Source: Rickettsiaceae bacterium
GTDB taxonomy: Bacteria > Pseudomonadota > Alphaproteobacteria > Rickettsiales > Rickettsiaceae
DNA length: 9,927 nt
Assembly: GCA_030731565.1 (NCBI GenBank)
Contig: JANQTT010000115.1
Location: 1-9,927, forward strand
Direction of reading: 5' to 3'
The notes under the pieces are model-generated. The model was not told where the DNA came from. It searched no databases and saw only the letters and a program-made list of their open reading frames with translations. The position numbers were made by a program, and so were the translations under genes. Shown in pieces: positions 1-7,089 of the stretch (position 1 is its first letter; the number at the start of each line of letters is the position of its first letter).

Positions 1-90
1 GCCTTGTAACTTCTATGGAAGGATAATATCTTTAAGAATATTATAGTAATTTCTGCGGAATATTAATTTACATATATTCTCTTTTTTACG

Positions 91-119
91 TAATAGTAAC
101 GCTATAACTTTTACTGTTA
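91..119. repeat. Imperfect AT-rich inverted repeat downstream of mlaC
   Basis: The arms TAATAGTAA (91-99) and TTACTGTTA (111-119) pair at 8 of 9 positions around an 11-nt loop. It lies about 80 bp beyond the mlaC stop. Read on the minus strand it is followed by an A-rich rather than a T-rich run, so it is not a classical intrinsic terminator. A second AT-only stem lies at 23-29/38-44. Nothing else is recognisable in positions 1-199. In DNA this AT-rich, chance stems are common, so confidence is low. Confidence 0.3.
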
Positions 120-199
120 TAAATATGGCAGGATGGAGGTTCTAACAGCTCCTAATATACAAAAATTATGTAAGGCAATATAATTGAATTTTTTATTAC

Positions 200-832
200 C
201 TATTTCTTTTTGTTTTGTTTATTTTCTTCAGGCCTTTCAATTTTTTTCTTAAGCTCCGCAATGAGAACATCAATTCCTCTTGAGGATATAACGCTATTAA
301 ATTCAGATTGCTGAGAATTAAGTATGCTAATACCTTCAGTAATAATATCGCCTATTCTATATGGATTGCTTGGTTGGTTTTCTAGTTTATGTACTAAATA
401 ATCAATTTTAACTGGCTGTTGTCCTGAAGGTCGTACAATCTCCATATTAACGATAAACATATCATCATCAACCTTCTTAATATTTTTGAGCACAGCTTTT
501 TCGCCATTATAATTATTAGATAAATCGGCATATACTTTTACAACAAATTTTGAGTAGATTTTTGTAAATTCTGCAATTTTTTTATCAGATATAATTCGGC
601 GGTTACGACCTAATGTATATTTTGCCATCCAATCTAAGTGCAAATGCGATTTAATTAATTCACTTGATTTCTTGTGTCTTTGGGACTCTGTCAGAGTTTT
701 ATCATGTACTAATTTGTGCCCTTCATCTATAAGGTCCTCTACATATTTTTTAAGTTCCTCTGTATCACTAGATGCGTATACTGGGGATACAAAAAATATA
801 AGAGATAAAAAAATTGTCGCTACTGCTCTCAT
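200..832 (-). CDS. mlaC: MlaC, periplasmic phospholipid-binding shuttle
   Basis: MlaC (Ttg2D, MlaC/tolerance family) carries phospholipid through the periplasm between the outer-membrane MlaA complex and the inner-membrane MlaFEDB transporter, helping to keep outer-leaflet lipid asymmetry. The sequence shows a clear Sec signal: a basic start, a hydrophobic stretch FLSLIFFVSPV and a VYA-SS signal peptidase I site near residue 20. An MlaC-like domain of about 170 residues follows, with family-type stretches such as DWMAKYTLGRNRR and IDYLVHKLENQPSNPYRIGDI. The tail is lysine-rich and low in complexity. I chose the ATG at 832 because an AGG lies 7 nt upstream and the signal peptide is compact; an in-frame ATG at 847 adds five residues (MLGYK) but has no visible ribosome site. 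It is the last gene of the minus-strand set, 135 bp after mlaA, with a palindromic element in between. Assigned from sequence resemblance and from the neighbouring mlaA; I am fairly sure. Confidence 0.87.
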   Translation of the reverse strand: MRAVATIFLSLIFFVSPVYASSDTEELKKYVEDLIDEGHKLVHDKTLTESQRHKKSSELIKSHLHLDWMAKYTLGRNRRIISDKKIAEFTKIYSKFVVKVYADLSNNYNGEKAVLKNIKKVDDDMFIVNMEIVRPSGQQPVKIDYLVHKLENQPSNPYRIGDIITEGISILNSQQSEFNSVISSRGIDVLIAELKKKIERPEENKQNKKK

Positions 833-865
833 TTTATAACCTAACATTTGTTTTATACATTAAAA

Positions 866-945
866 CCAGCCAGTAATTTATTATAGGCCTAACAAAATAC
901 AGTTACTGTAAGTTTAAGGTATGGCGCTGCCGGCAAATTAGCTGG
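866..945. repeat. 80-bp palindromic element flanked by TTAAAA direct repeats
   Basis: The outer arms CCAGC (866-870) and GCTGG (941-945) are inverted and flanked outside by the direct repeat TTAAAA (860-865 and 946-951). Inside, TAATTT (874-879) pairs with AAATTA (935-940) after a 3-nt bulge (CAG), and CCT...TACAGT (888-903) pairs imperfectly with ACTGTA...AAGG (905-919) around a single central T at 904. All the stems share one centre near 905, so this is one long imperfect hairpin and not scattered small ones. It sits between mlaA and mlaC, and the mRNA hairpin could affect expression or stability of the two halves. The form suits a small non-autonomous insertion or a palindromic repeat family such as those scattered through Rickettsia genomes; that identity is inference. 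Confidence 0.62.
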
Positions 946-982
946 TTAAAAATAAACTATAGCAAAAAAATTAGGCTTAATA

Positions 983-1813
983 CTATTGATTATTAACTGC
1001 AGGGCATTTGAAACCAACCGGATAATCCATTTTGGCTTCCCTTTGTTGTATAATAGCATCTCTAATTGCGACATATGGGTCAAGCGAATTTTTAGTCACA
1101 TGATCTGTAAATGGCATGATCATATCACGATTATGCACTGTTTTTAAAACCGTTACAACATTTTTAAAATCACTATGCATTTGATAGTTTGCTGGAATTA
1201 GTCCAGTTTTAATTGGGTTTAGCAAGCTATTAAGAAGTAATGTATCCATAACATCACGGGCGCCCGTTCCACCGAAAATAGGCAGAACAATATACGGTCC
1301 GGATCCGACACCATAATGGCCCAATGTATTGCCAAAAGTTTGAGGCTCTGCTGTAAGTCCGAATTTTCCTGCAACATCAAAAAGTCCAAGTATTCCAAAA
1401 GTAGAATTTATGGTAAATCTCCAAAACGTTTTAAACATACCATCCTGCTTCCCTTGTAAACCGTAATTTACTGTAGATAGTGGCTCGGATATATTATCTA
1501 CAAAACTTCCAACTCTTTGCTTCGTGTATTGGTTAGTAAATCTACCGTAGCCTTTAGCAACCGGTCTTAAAATAAATGTATCTAAAACGCCATTGACAAA
1601 GAAAATTTTACGATTTAATCCTTCATAAGGATCATAAACTTGGCAGCGATTATTCAGAGATGTGTAATCATATGAGTATTCTTCATCTTTTTTTGTAAAC
1701 CTGTCTGGACTTGATAAATTTGTTGTATTTGAAAGTTCCTCTGCAATAGAACCAAAAGCAAAACTTAACATTAAACATATCATACCTGCTTTAATAAAAA
1801 ATTTTGATTGCAC
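983..1813 (-). CDS. mlaA: MlaA/VacJ outer-membrane phospholipid-removal protein, no lipobox
   Basis: MlaA (VacJ) sits in the outer membrane and passes mislocalised outer-leaflet phospholipid to MlaC. Family motifs are well kept: DPYEGLNR (residues 61-68), a middle block NSTFGILGLFDVA (136-148), and TFGNTLGHYGVGSGPYIVLP (159-178) followed by FGG (180-182). A C-terminal DPYVAIRDAIIQQRE (245-259) matches the usual closing region. At 276 aa it is a little longer than E. coli MlaA (about 250 aa). The start is well supported: AGGAGG lies 3 nt before the ATG. The N-terminus is a Sec-type signal, but instead of a lipobox with a cysteine it has a likely signal peptidase I site (SIA-EE, about residue 24). 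The only early cysteine, C13, lies inside the hydrophobic core in a context (AGMIC) that does not fit a lipobox. The protein may therefore be held by its membrane-embedded doughnut fold and not by a lipid anchor. It starts 16 bp after the upstream methyltransferase gene. Family assignment is secure. Confidence 0.93.
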   Translation of the reverse strand: MQSKFFIKAGMICLMLSFAFGSIAEELSNTTNLSSPDRFTKKDEEYSYDYTSLNNRCQVYDPYEGLNRKIFFVNGVLDTFILRPVAKGYGRFTNQYTKQRVGSFVDNISEPLSTVNYGLQGKQDGMFKTFWRFTINSTFGILGLFDVAGKFGLTAEPQTFGNTLGHYGVGSGPYIVLPIFGGTGARDVMDTLLLNSLLNPIKTGLIPANYQMHSDFKNVVTVLKTVHNRDMIMPFTDHVTKNSLDPYVAIRDAIIQQREAKMDYPVGFKCPAVNNQ

Positions 1814-1816
1814 ATT

Positions 1817-1822
1817 TACCTC
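1817..1822 (-). promoter_or_regulatory. Strong Shine-Dalgarno of mlaA
   Basis: Read on the minus strand this is AGGAGG, followed by TAA and the mlaA ATG at 1813, a short 3-nt spacer. It falls inside the 16-bp gap after the upstream gene and is by far the best ribosome site seen in the window, where most other genes have little or none. Confidence 0.75.
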
Positions 1823-1829
1823 CTAAAAA

Positions 1830-2837
1830 TTATTTTGTGCAGACAAATATAGAGTAATTATTTTTTATTTCTAGTGAAAAGTCTTTGACTGACAAAATCT
1901 TAAAGCCTGTTTCTTTTAACGTATCTTTCAGGTATTGGGGACTATAAGCAAATTCTAACAATTTATTAGATAGGCTATTTTGCTTATCTGTTTTTACTAT
2001 AAAAGCAAAATAACCATTAGTATTAAGTACAGAAAATACATTAGTAAAAGTTTTTTTTAGATCAATATTAGTAGAAAAACCATCTAAACTATAAACCACA
2101 TCATATAAGTTTATTTCTTTTTCTAGAAAAGTCTCCACCTGGGAATTGATCATCCCATCATAGGGCTTACTATTAGGAAAACATTGCGGCTGAAGCTCTA
2201 TCATTTTCTCTGATATTTCAACGCCTGTAAGGGTATATGATTCTTGCATCCTTTTGTGTATCTCATCGCCAAGCATACCAATATTTGCACCCAGCTCTAA
2301 AATACTATATTCCTCGGGTAAATCCCTTGCTTGATTATTAAATTCAGAAATTAACTCTATAATTAAATTTTCTTCTTCAGTTATATATTTCTCCACGATA
2401 ATATCAGCTATTATATCTCGGTGCATAGCATGAATAGCAGGAGGAATAGAGGTTGCGTTATCGATTGACTTAATAAAAGGCAACAAACCAACTTCATCAG
2501 CTTCTGCTGATTTTGCAAGGCAATTAATAGCTTGTTTGTAATCCTGTTTCATAAAATAGCTCCAACCTAGCCAATAATTTGCCAATTTGTTATCAGGATC
2601 TAAAAATTTATTTACCAGTTTAAATCTAAAAATTGCATCATTATAATTTCTGCAGCGCAAATGATACACCCCTAAATCTAAATTACTTTCTGCTAAATTA
2701 CTTAATTTGTAACGCAAGTTTCTAAAATCTTCAGTAATTCTGGCAAATTGCTGCTTAAAAAAATTAGGTAAAGACATTACCCTAGCCAAAAAAGTTTTAA
2801 ATATCTTTGATATTGATGAAAAATATTTTCTTGCCAT
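1830..2837 (-). CDS. TPR-repeat protein with C-terminal SAM-dependent methyltransferase domain
   Basis: The 335-aa protein has two parts. Residues about 52-120 hold helical repeats of TPR type (NLDLGVYHLRCRNYNDAIFR, then NYWLGWSYFMKQDYKQAINC). From about residue 178 there is a class I methyltransferase fold: motif I ILELGANIG (179-187), an acidic residue after strand 2 in GVEIS (205-209, E207), motif II-like LYDVVYSLDG (244-253), and a later strand GYFAFIVKTD (275-284). The N-terminus is basic and rich in phenylalanine, without a clear signal peptide, so it is probably cytoplasmic. The substrate cannot be read from the sequence. It resembles TPR-methyltransferase fusions in other alphaproteobacteria. 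It heads the minus-strand set and lies 16 bp before mlaA, so the two are probably co-transcribed; whether it acts in envelope biology is inference. Only a weak purine stretch precedes the ATG. Confidence 0.78.
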   Translation of the reverse strand: MARKYFSSISKIFKTFLARVMSLPNFFKQQFARITEDFRNLRYKLSNLAESNLDLGVYHLRCRNYNDAIFRFKLVNKFLDPDNKLANYWLGWSYFMKQDYKQAINCLAKSAEADEVGLLPFIKSIDNATSIPPAIHAMHRDIIADIIVEKYITEEENLIIELISEFNNQARDLPEEYSILELGANIGMLGDEIHKRMQESYTLTGVEISEKMIELQPQCFPNSKPYDGMINSQVETFLEKEINLYDVVYSLDGFSTNIDLKKTFTNVFSVLNTNGYFAFIVKTDKQNSLSNKLLEFAYSPQYLKDTLKETGFKILSVKDFSLEIKNNYSIFVCTK

Positions 2838-3003
2838 ATCACTTATTCACAGGGTTTGGTTTGATTTATAAAGAATATTCTCATATAATTTAGCTAAGTT
2901 CAAACTAATAACGTAAATTAGGGTTTTTTGAGATAAAAATATACAATTTGCTTATCCTCAAATTCACCTTAACACAAAAAACTAAACAATTAGAGCGCAA
3001 ATT
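2838..3003. promoter_or_regulatory. Divergent promoter region between the Mla-side and lipid A-side operons
   Basis: The 166-bp gap separates divergent genes and should carry promoters for both. For the minus strand, TTGAAC (2898-2903 read in reverse) and AATATT (2874-2879) are spaced 18 bp apart; the -10 candidate lies inside the palindrome AGAATATTCT (2872-2881). For the plus strand, TACAAT (2942-2947) matches the sigma-70 -10 consensus at five of six positions, but no good -35 box lies before it. A small inverted repeat CTAAT-N7-ATTAG (2905-2921) lies between the two candidates and could be an operator. That divergent promoters exist is near certain from the layout; these exact boxes are guesses. 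Confidence 0.4.
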
Positions 3004-4206
3004 ATGTCATTTATTGCAACTAGATTACAAGCAGTTAAACCATCCGCAACACTTGCTGTTACTGCAAAAGCAAAAGAACTTGAAAGCCAAGGAATTAACA
3101 TAATTTCTTTAGCAGCTGGGGAGCCAGATTTTGATACACCCGAAAATATTAAGAAGGCTGCAATCGAGGGAATTAAAAATGGCGAAACCAAATATACTGC
3201 CGTTTCTGGTACTATAGAGTTAAAAAAAGCTATTTGTAATAAGTTCAAGAGAGACAACCAACTAGATTATGATCAGAATGAGGTAATTGTAGGTACTGGC
3301 GGCAAACAAGTCATTTATAATTTATTCATGGCTACAATTAACGAAGGTGATGAGATAATCATACCATCGCCATACTGGGTTTCTTATCCAGACATGGTAT
3401 TGCTAGCAGGCGGGACCCCAGTAACTGTTATATCAGATATGAGCACAGGATTTCGCCCTAAACCATCTGATATTGAAGCTGTAATTACCGCTAAAACAAA
3501 ATGGTTTATTTTAAACTCTCCGAGTAATCCATCTGGTGCTACTTATACCGAGGAAGAATTAAAAGCATTAGCAAAGCTATTCAGAAAGCACCCGCACGTG
3601 CACATAATGTGCGACGATATATATGAGCATATCACATTCGATGGGTTCCAGTTTAAAACTTTAGCAACTATAGCCCCAGATTTAAAAGAAAGAATCTTTA
3701 TTGTAAATGGAGTTTCAAAAGCGTACTCTATGACTGGTTGGCGAATTGGGTACGGCGCTGGAAGTAAGGACATAATAAAAGCGATGACTGTAATACAATC
3801 TCAGAGCACCTCAAATCCATCTTCTATAAGCCAGGTAGCTGCTGTTGAGGCGCTCAACGGTACGCAGGATTTTATAAAACCTAATGCAGAAAATTTCTGC
3901 GCTAAGCGTAACTTGGTAATGTCCTTGCTAAGTGAAATAGACGGATTAGAGTGCTATAAATCAGAAGGAGCTTTCTACCTTTTTCCAAAATGCTTAAAAC
4001 TCTTTGGTAAAAAAACTCCAAACGGTAATATTATTGAGAACAGTTCGGATCTAGCAACATACTTACTGGAAAGTGCAAATGTTGCTATTGTTCCTGGAAT
4101 TGGTTTTGGATTAGAGGGGTATTTTCGAATCTCTTATGCAACTTCTGAAGAACTTTTGACAGAAAGCTGTAATAGAATCGCTAAAGCAATATCGCAATTA
4201 TATTAA
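3004..4206 (+). CDS. aatA: Class I PLP-dependent aspartate aminotransferase
   Basis: This enzyme moves the amino group between aspartate and 2-oxoglutarate, using pyridoxal phosphate; many bacterial relatives also accept prephenate. At 400 aa it has the normal family length and all expected motifs: AAGEPDFDTP (37-46), the cofactor phosphate region GTGGKQ (97-102), PYW (123-125), NSPSNPSG (171-178), DDIYEH (204-209, cofactor-ring aspartate), SKAYSMTGWRIGY (238-250) with the Schiff-base lysine K239, and YFRISYA (373-379) with R375, the usual substrate-carboxylate arginine. It is cytoplasmic. It is the first gene of the plus-strand operon, and its TAA overlaps the next ATG by one base (TAATG), which suggests translational coupling. 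A short GAG lies upstream of the ATG as a weak ribosome site. Its link to lipid A genes is positional, not metabolic. The exact substrate range is inference. Confidence 0.93.
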   Translation: MSFIATRLQAVKPSATLAVTAKAKELESQGINIISLAAGEPDFDTPENIKKAAIEGIKNGETKYTAVSGTIELKKAICNKFKRDNQLDYDQNEVIVGTGGKQVIYNLFMATINEGDEIIIPSPYWVSYPDMVLLAGGTPVTVISDMSTGFRPKPSDIEAVITAKTKWFILNSPSNPSGATYTEEELKALAKLFRKHPHVHIMCDDIYEHITFDGFQFKTLATIAPDLKERIFIVNGVSKAYSMTGWRIGYGAGSKDIIKAMTVIQSQSTSNPSSISQVAAVEALNGTQDFIKPNAENFCAKRNLVMSLLSEIDGLECYKSEGAFYLFPKCLKLFGKKTPNGNIIENSSDLATYLLESANVAIVPGIGFGLEGYFRISYATSEELLTESCNRIAKAISQLY

Positions 4207-4856
4207 TGATTAGAAAAGGCTTTAAAAGGTTTCTAAAAAATAGCAACCTGATACATAACTTGTCGGTAAATATATTATTTTTATACTTAAAAGCCGCTTA
4301 CTATACTAGCAAATGGGAATTTATTTGGCCACAAAGTTTAGATAGAGAAAAAATCAACCAGCTAAACGGTGCTCTATTTGCATTTTGGCACAATCGTCTA
4401 GCTTTCGGTATGTATATTTTTCAGAAAATTGATAAGGTTTATGCGCTGGCATCACCTCATACTGATGGAAGACTGATTACTGACATACTCAAAAAGATGC
4501 AATTCGGAGTTATTGAAGGGTCAACAAACCGTAATCCAACACGTGCCTTGAAAGAAATAATCTCTAAAATTAATTCCGGAAAAAATGTTGTGATTACACC
4601 TGACGGGCCAAGAGGTCCTATATATAAAGTTAATAGTAATATAGCCAGACTTGCAAAGAAATTTGATAAACCACTAATACCTCTCTCTTGCACTGCTGAC
4701 AAATATTATGAACTAAAAAGTTGGGACAAAATGATTATTCCTAAACTTTTTTCTACAATAACCGTTCGCTTTGGATCTCCACTAGATTTAAAAGAAAGCG
4801 AAGAAGAAAATAATATTTTGCTCCAGCAAACATTACACCAACTCTCAACTAAATAA
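4206..4856 (+). CDS. DUF374 lysophospholipid acyltransferase-like protein
   Basis: The 216-aa protein fits the DUF374 branch of the lysophospholipid/glycerol acyltransferase superfamily. Visible family features are FAFWHNRLAFG (58-68, with H62), SPHTDGRLI (83-91), GVIEGSTNRNPTRALKEI (101-118) and ITPDGPRGPIYKV (130-142). N-terminal hydrophobic segments (about 20-33 and 55-72) suit attachment to the inner membrane. The family is thought to move an acyl chain to a glycerophospholipid or lipid A-related acceptor, but the substrate here is not known. The ATG overlaps the aatA stop by one base and no ribosome site is seen, so reinitiation is likely. The next gene, waaA, begins 8 nt after the stop. 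Its position just before waaA, lpxK and lpxL favours a role in LPS or membrane lipid acylation, which is inference from context. Confidence 0.85.
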   Translation: MIRKGFKRFLKNSNLIHNLSVNILFLYLKAAYYTSKWEFIWPQSLDREKINQLNGALFAFWHNRLAFGMYIFQKIDKVYALASPHTDGRLITDILKKMQFGVIEGSTNRNPTRALKEIISKINSGKNVVITPDGPRGPIYKVNSNIARLAKKFDKPLIPLSCTADKYYELKSWDKMIIPKLFSTITVRFGSPLDLKESEEENNILLQQTLHQLSTK

Positions 4857-4864
4857 AGTTTCTG

Positions 4865-6118
4865 ATGATTTTTCTTTATAACATAGTAAACCTTATATTA
4901 TACCCTATTTATTGCTTGATTCTATTTGTTAGAATCTTAAAGAAAAAAGATAATATAAAATCTTGCATGCAGAGGCTTGGAGTTATCGAAGTCAAAAGAC
5001 CAAAAGGCAAATTAATCTGGATGCACGCTGCAAGTGTTGGTGAATCAATGGTAGCAGTTACCTTAACAAATGCGTTAAATAGCCTTTATCCTGATATAAA
5101 CTTTCTTATTACAACTGGAACTTTATCTTCTGCCAAAATACTTGAAACTTCATTACCTGCAAATGCTACCCATCAATTTGTGCCACTTGATAACATAATA
5201 ATCATTAAAAGGTTTTTATCGCACTGGAAACCAAACTTAGGGATCTTTATTGAATCAGAGTTTTGGCCATGCCTTGTAAACGAATCAGCAAAAAAGTTTA
5301 ATATAATAGTGGTCAACGCGAGGTTATCTGATAGGTCCTTCAATAGATGGATGAATAGGAAAAAATTATTTAATAAAATAATTGCACACTTTAAATTAGT
5401 AGCAACGCAAAGTGTGACAGATCTTAAAAAATATCAAGCGCTTGGATGCGAAAAAGCTATAAATTTAGGTAATCTAAAATTTGCTAATAAAGAGCTAGAG
5501 GTTGACAGGAATCAGCTAAAAAAGATGGAAAACATTTTTCAAAATAAACAAGTGTTTGTAGCAAGCAGCACTCATACTGAAGACGAAGAAGTAACCCTGC
5601 AGATAATCCAAGAGTTCAAAAAAGCCAAAATAGACTATTATCCTATAATAGTATTAAGGCATCCAGAAAGGCGCAATGAGATTAGCAAAAAATGTCGCAA
5701 TTTAGGGTTATCTTTTACTCTTAGGTCACAAAATAATCTTCCTTCGCTTAAAGATGATCTATACATAGGAGACAGTTTTGGAGAACTTGGCTTATTTTAT
5801 AGCTTATCAAAAATTACCTTCATTGGAGGGTCATTCAAAAGAGGTGGACATAATCTAGTTGAACCTGCCTATTTTGACAACATAATTATTCTAGGCCCAG
5901 ATATGAGCAACTTCCAAAATATAGCAACCGAAATGATCCAAGAAAAATGCGCAATTCAAATTTCCGATAAAGCAGATCTTGCCAAAAAGTTATTATTCTT
6001 TCTCGATAAAAATAATAAAAAAACGTCGCAGGAATTAATAGATAACGCTAGAAAATTCGTTGATAATAGAGAGAGAACATTAGATAACTACCTAAAGGAA
6101 ATAAAAAAGTTTTTATAA
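4865..6118 (+). CDS. waaA: WaaA, 3-deoxy-D-manno-octulosonic acid (Kdo) transferase
   Basis: WaaA (KdtA) transfers Kdo from CMP-Kdo to the lipid IVA precursor at the cytoplasmic face of the inner membrane; orthologues add one or more residues. The 417 aa match the family length. Residues 1-25 form an N-terminal membrane-associating helix. The catalytic-base motif is intact: WMHAASVGE (52-60), with E60 in the position of the family's catalytic glutamate. Also visible are FIESEFWP (128-135), NARLSDRS (151-158), LGNLKF (201-206), ASSTHTEDEE (233-242), LRHPERR (264-270), GDSFGELG (302-309) and GGSFKRGGHNLVEP (321-334), which are the nucleotide-sugar binding and glycosyltransferase family 30 signatures. 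The number of Kdo residues added cannot be told from sequence alone. The gene begins 8 nt after the DUF374 gene without a clear ribosome site, and its TAA overlaps the lpxK ATG by one base. Confidence 0.95.
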   Translation: MIFLYNIVNLILYPIYCLILFVRILKKKDNIKSCMQRLGVIEVKRPKGKLIWMHAASVGESMVAVTLTNALNSLYPDINFLITTGTLSSAKILETSLPANATHQFVPLDNIIIIKRFLSHWKPNLGIFIESEFWPCLVNESAKKFNIIVVNARLSDRSFNRWMNRKKLFNKIIAHFKLVATQSVTDLKKYQALGCEKAINLGNLKFANKELEVDRNQLKKMENIFQNKQVFVASSTHTEDEEVTLQIIQEFKKAKIDYYPIIVLRHPERRNEISKKCRNLGLSFTLRSQNNLPSLKDDLYIGDSFGELGLFYSLSKITFIGGSFKRGGHNLVEPAYFDNIIILGPDMSNFQNIATEMIQEKCAIQISDKADLAKKLLFFLDKNNKKTSQELIDNARKFVDNRERTLDNYLKEIKKFL

Positions 6119-7089
6119 TGGTAAAACTAGTATATCCAAAATTTTGGTCTAACAGAGGCGTTATTCCCACCTTATTAACTCCATTATCATGGTTATACAT
6201 TAGCCTAGGTTTTTTTAGGAGAATCCTGACAAGACCTATCAAGCTAGATGCAAAAGTAATTTGCGTTGGGAATATAACAGTTGGAGGGGCGGGAAAAACT
6301 CAAATAGTTGAGTCGCTTGCCAAATACTATAAAGAACAGAATAAGAGTATATTAATCATTACAAAAGGATATGGATCATCTTTAAAAGGCGCAAAATTAG
6401 TTGAAAAAACTGATATAGCCCAAGACATTGGAGATGAGTCAAAACTTCTCAGCGAAATTGCGCCAGTTATTGCTGCTAAAAAAATAAAATATGCATTGCC
6501 GCTTATTCAAGAAATAAAGCCAGAAATAATCATTTTTGATGATGGGTTGCAAAACCCTAACTTTATCAAAGATTGTAAAATCATAGTTATCGATAATTTA
6601 CGCGGTGTTGGTAATGGAAAAATTTTTCCTGCCGGCCCTTTGCGCACCAGAGTTGATACTGCAATCAAAGAGTGCGATGTCATTATTGCAATTGGTGATA
6701 ACGACTGCCTGGATTCCACTATTACTAAAAATGCTGCAAATAATAACAAACCAGTATTTAAAGCTAGGATAAAATTAATTTCTGTACTAAAAAATACTGA
6801 ATATTTTGCATTTTCTGCAATTGGTAACCCTGAGAAATTCTTTAGCACTTTAGCAAATAACGGAGCAGATATAAAAAAAACCAGGACATTTCCAGATCAT
6901 CATCAATTCACCAAGGATGAAATTTTAGAGCTAAAAGATATAACAAAAAAGCTTAATTATACTTTAATCACGACAAAAAAAGACTATGTTAAGATTCACA
7001 GTGCAGAAGGTATTGACTGCGCAATAGTAGAAATTGTTTTTGAAAATAAGGAAGGGTTAATAAAAAAAATAAATGAAACATTATCTTGA
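6118..7089 (+). CDS. lpxK: LpxK, tetraacyldisaccharide 4'-kinase
   Basis: LpxK phosphorylates the 4' position of the tetraacyl disaccharide to give lipid IVA, the substrate of WaaA. At 323 aa it has normal length. A membrane-facing helix lies at about 15-37. The P-loop is CVGNITVGGAGKT (49-61), followed by TKGYGS (82-87; SRGYG in many homologues), GDESKLL (105-111), IIFDDGLQN (138-146), FPAGPLRTRV (170-179), FSAIGNPEKFF (232-242), FPDHHQF (258-264) with the conserved histidine pair, and LITTKKDYVKI (283-293). The family's usual DDGLQH reads DDGLQN here, with asparagine 146 in place of histidine; I recall the same change in Rickettsia LpxK, so it looks like a clade trait and not damage. Its start shares one base with the waaA stop, and its last 17 nt overlap lpxL. 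Confidence 0.94.
   Translation: MVKLVYPKFWSNRGVIPTLLTPLSWLYISLGFFRRILTRPIKLDAKVICVGNITVGGAGKTQIVESLAKYYKEQNKSILIITKGYGSSLKGAKLVEKTDIAQDIGDESKLLSEIAPVIAAKKIKYALPLIQEIKPEIIIFDDGLQNPNFIKDCKIIVIDNLRGVGNGKIFPAGPLRTRVDTAIKECDVIIAIGDNDCLDSTITKNAANNNKPVFKARIKLISVLKNTEYFAFSAIGNPEKFFSTLANNGADIKKTRTFPDHHQFTKDEILELKDITKKLNYTLITTKKDYVKIHSAEGIDCAIVEIVFENKEGLIKKINETLS

Noticed and set aside
91..119. Intrinsic terminator for mlaC
   Set aside because: The stem is AT-rich with a mismatch, and no T-run follows it on the minus strand.
2982..3257. Minus-strand open frame of 91 codons over the aatA start
   Set aside because: It lies opposite the well-supported aminotransferase and its product has no family character; it is a shadow frame.
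6507..6848. Minus-strand open frame of 113 codons inside lpxK
   Set aside because: It is antisense to conserved LpxK motifs, with no ribosome site and no recognisable domain.
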